From NCBI GenBank assembly GCA_965217615.1, contig CBDCIT010000026.1:1-64000 (forward strand): DNA of 64,000 nt. The letters run 5' to 3'. The notes beneath the pieces are model-generated. The model ran no database searches, was not told where the DNA came from, and saw nothing but the letters and a program-made list of their open reading frames with translations. The position numbers and the translations under genes were made by a program. This document shows, in pieces, positions 62,969 through 64,000 of the stretch; the first letter of the stretch is position 1; the number at the start of each line of letters is the position of its first letter. This stretch comes from CAVOAK01 sp965217615. Lineage in GTDB: Bacteria; Pseudomonadota; Alphaproteobacteria; UBA8366; CAVOAK01.

Positions 62969-63973
62969 TCAACCATCAGGTTGGGCGCTGACCTTCATGC
63001 TGTTCGGGCCGAGTGGATGATCGGTGTGTGGATGCGGCTGGTGGTGGCTGTGTCCATGTTCATGACCGGCGCCATGATCATGACGGTGCGGGTCCCCGGT
63101 GCCTATTCCCTCGACATGGTGGTGGTGACTCTGCTGCGCCATCCCGACCTCATCTTCAAAGCCGAGAATCTGCTCACGGTATTTGCAGAGCTTACAATTC
63201 ATCAGGTTCTCGCTCTTGAAAACCTCGCTGAAACGGTCGGCAAACACGTCAATGAGAAGTGGGTGATCGTTGAAATAGGACGCCTTCAAAAACTCAATCT
63301 CCGGATGTCGGCGGGCGACTAAATCAGTGTAGTGGTAGATGCGTTTCACGAGGACTCCGGTGAAGAGAAAATACGGAAAGACGACGATTCGCCGATAGCC
63401 GAGTTTCGCCGCATGCTCCAACCCCGGCTCGACAAGCGGGAAAGTCACGCCGGAATACGCTGTCTCGGCCCAGCCGAGCCCCAGTCCTTCCCATAGCATG
63501 CGGGTAATTTTGGCTACGTTCGAATTGGCGTCGGCGTCCGACGCACCACGCCCGACGACGACCAGCATTGTTTCTTCCATTGGCACGGATGTATCGGCAG
63601 CTGACAGCGCATCGCGAATGCGTTCGCCAGCTGCTCGAATGAGCTTGGCGTCCAGGCCCAGTTCGCGGGCGTAGTCGATGTGAACATCATCATGCTCCGC
63701 TTGATATCTGTTTAACACCGAGGGGATGTCATTTTTGGCATGGCCGGCGGCAAACAGCATACCGGGAAGCGCGACGATGTGCCGCGTGCCACGTTCGCGC
63801 AAGGCGTCGAGGCCTGTGCGTATCACCGGCGTCGCGAATTCAAGAAATCCATAGTCGACATCGTGATGCGCCAGTCGTTCACGGAGTCCATCCGCAAGCG
63901 ATTTGAATTCGACAATGGCCTCTGGGTCCCGGCTGCCGTGGCCACAGACCATAATCGCGATCTCATCCGACAT
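62969..63973 (-). CDS. cbiX: Sirohydrochlorin cobaltochelatase CbiX (long form)
   Basis: Inserts cobalt into sirohydrochlorin, the first committed step of the cobalt-early route. Two CbiX-type halves are visible. The metal His residues are His12 (MVCGHGSRD) and His78 (FAAGHAKNDIP). Near the end is MNCKLC (Cys260, Cys263), the MxCxxC redox/Fe-S motif known from Bacillus megaterium CbiX. A His-rich tail follows (HHHH at 283-286 and many His from 296 to 319), likely for cobalt storage or delivery. The ATG at 63973 has GGAG about 11 bases upstream; the frame stays open to the window edge but without family character. It is the first visible gene of the cob operon. Confidence 0.93.
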   Translation of the reverse strand: MSDEIAIMVCGHGSRDPEAIVEFKSLADGLRERLAHHDVDYGFLEFATPVIRTGLDALRERGTRHIVALPGMLFAAGHAKNDIPSVLNRYQAEHDDVHIDYARELGLDAKLIRAAGERIRDALSAADTSVPMEETMLVVVGRGASDADANSNVAKITRMLWEGLGLGWAETAYSGVTFPLVEPGLEHAAKLGYRRIVVFPYFLFTGVLVKRIYHYTDLVARRHPEIEFLKASYFNDHPLLIDVFADRFSEVFKSENLMNCKLCKYREQILGFEDEVGMAQQSHHHHVEGIGTGDPHRHDHGAGHEHGHSHHQPHPHTDHPLGPNSMKVSAQPDG

Positions 63974-64000
63974 TTTGCTGCTTTCTCCTGAGTTACCCAA

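Noticed and set aside
1..64000. CRISPR arrays, tRNA or rRNA genes, prophage or toxin-antitoxin systems
   Set aside because: No regularly spaced repeats, no tRNA cloverleaf or rRNA sequence, and no phage or toxin-antitoxin gene were recognised on either strand.

Overview
The window is a chromosomal segment from an alphaproteobacterium. Its gene content and order (mucR, fur, miaB, phoH, ybeY, corC, lnt, a PraR-like HTH gene, trmB, then rimP-nusA-ylxR-infB-rbfA-truB-rpsO-pnp) resemble Rhodospirillales-type genomes; this placement is an inference from gene order and protein character, not from a tree.

Layout. 1-3243: a glucosaminidase, a polysaccharide deacetylase, and tsaB-rimI. 3559-10716: regulators mucR and fur, then a tightly overlapping miaB-phoH-ybeY-corC-lnt run and an HTH regulator. 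metK, often found next, is missing. 10717-20989: trmB, a three-hairpin leader ending in a strong intrinsic terminator/attenuator, then the transcription/translation operon rimP to pnp. 21067-31350, minus strand: dnaA, an alpha/beta hydrolase, dnaN, recF, gyrB, fabA, fabB, fabI. dnaA is broken by two single-base insertions, most likely sequence errors. 31940-39732: rpsT, mutM, ubiE-ubiB, coaBC-dut, an Rrf2 regulator, moeB and an SH3 protein. 40150-46796: a class A penicillin-binding protein, a Bcr/CflA-type exporter gene destroyed by a truncated IS256-family element, a YgjP-like metallopeptidase, an EamA transporter and ycgN.

46793-63973 is a cobalamin (corrin ring) locus. It holds cobB/cbiA, cbiD, cobK, cobM, cbiG-cobJ, cobI, cobL, cobH and cbiX. 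The presence of CbiX, CbiD and CbiG with no CobG in view points to the cobalt-early, oxygen-independent route. The locus is split by an ankyrin-repeat gene that was disrupted by an IS21-family element (8-bp target duplication ACACCACT). That IS21 element was itself invaded by an IS30-family element and by an IS110-family (IS1111-like) element, both landing in the IS21 terminal repeats.

The most interesting observation is in the IS1111-like element. Its 270-base 3' non-coding end can fold into two internal-loop hairpins. Sequences beside the two hairpins match the element's own insertion site (11 of 11 bases on the left) and its own ends, in the pattern expected for target and donor guides of a bridge RNA. 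The sequence thus predicts a programmable recombinase RNA whose guides can be read directly against the site it used.
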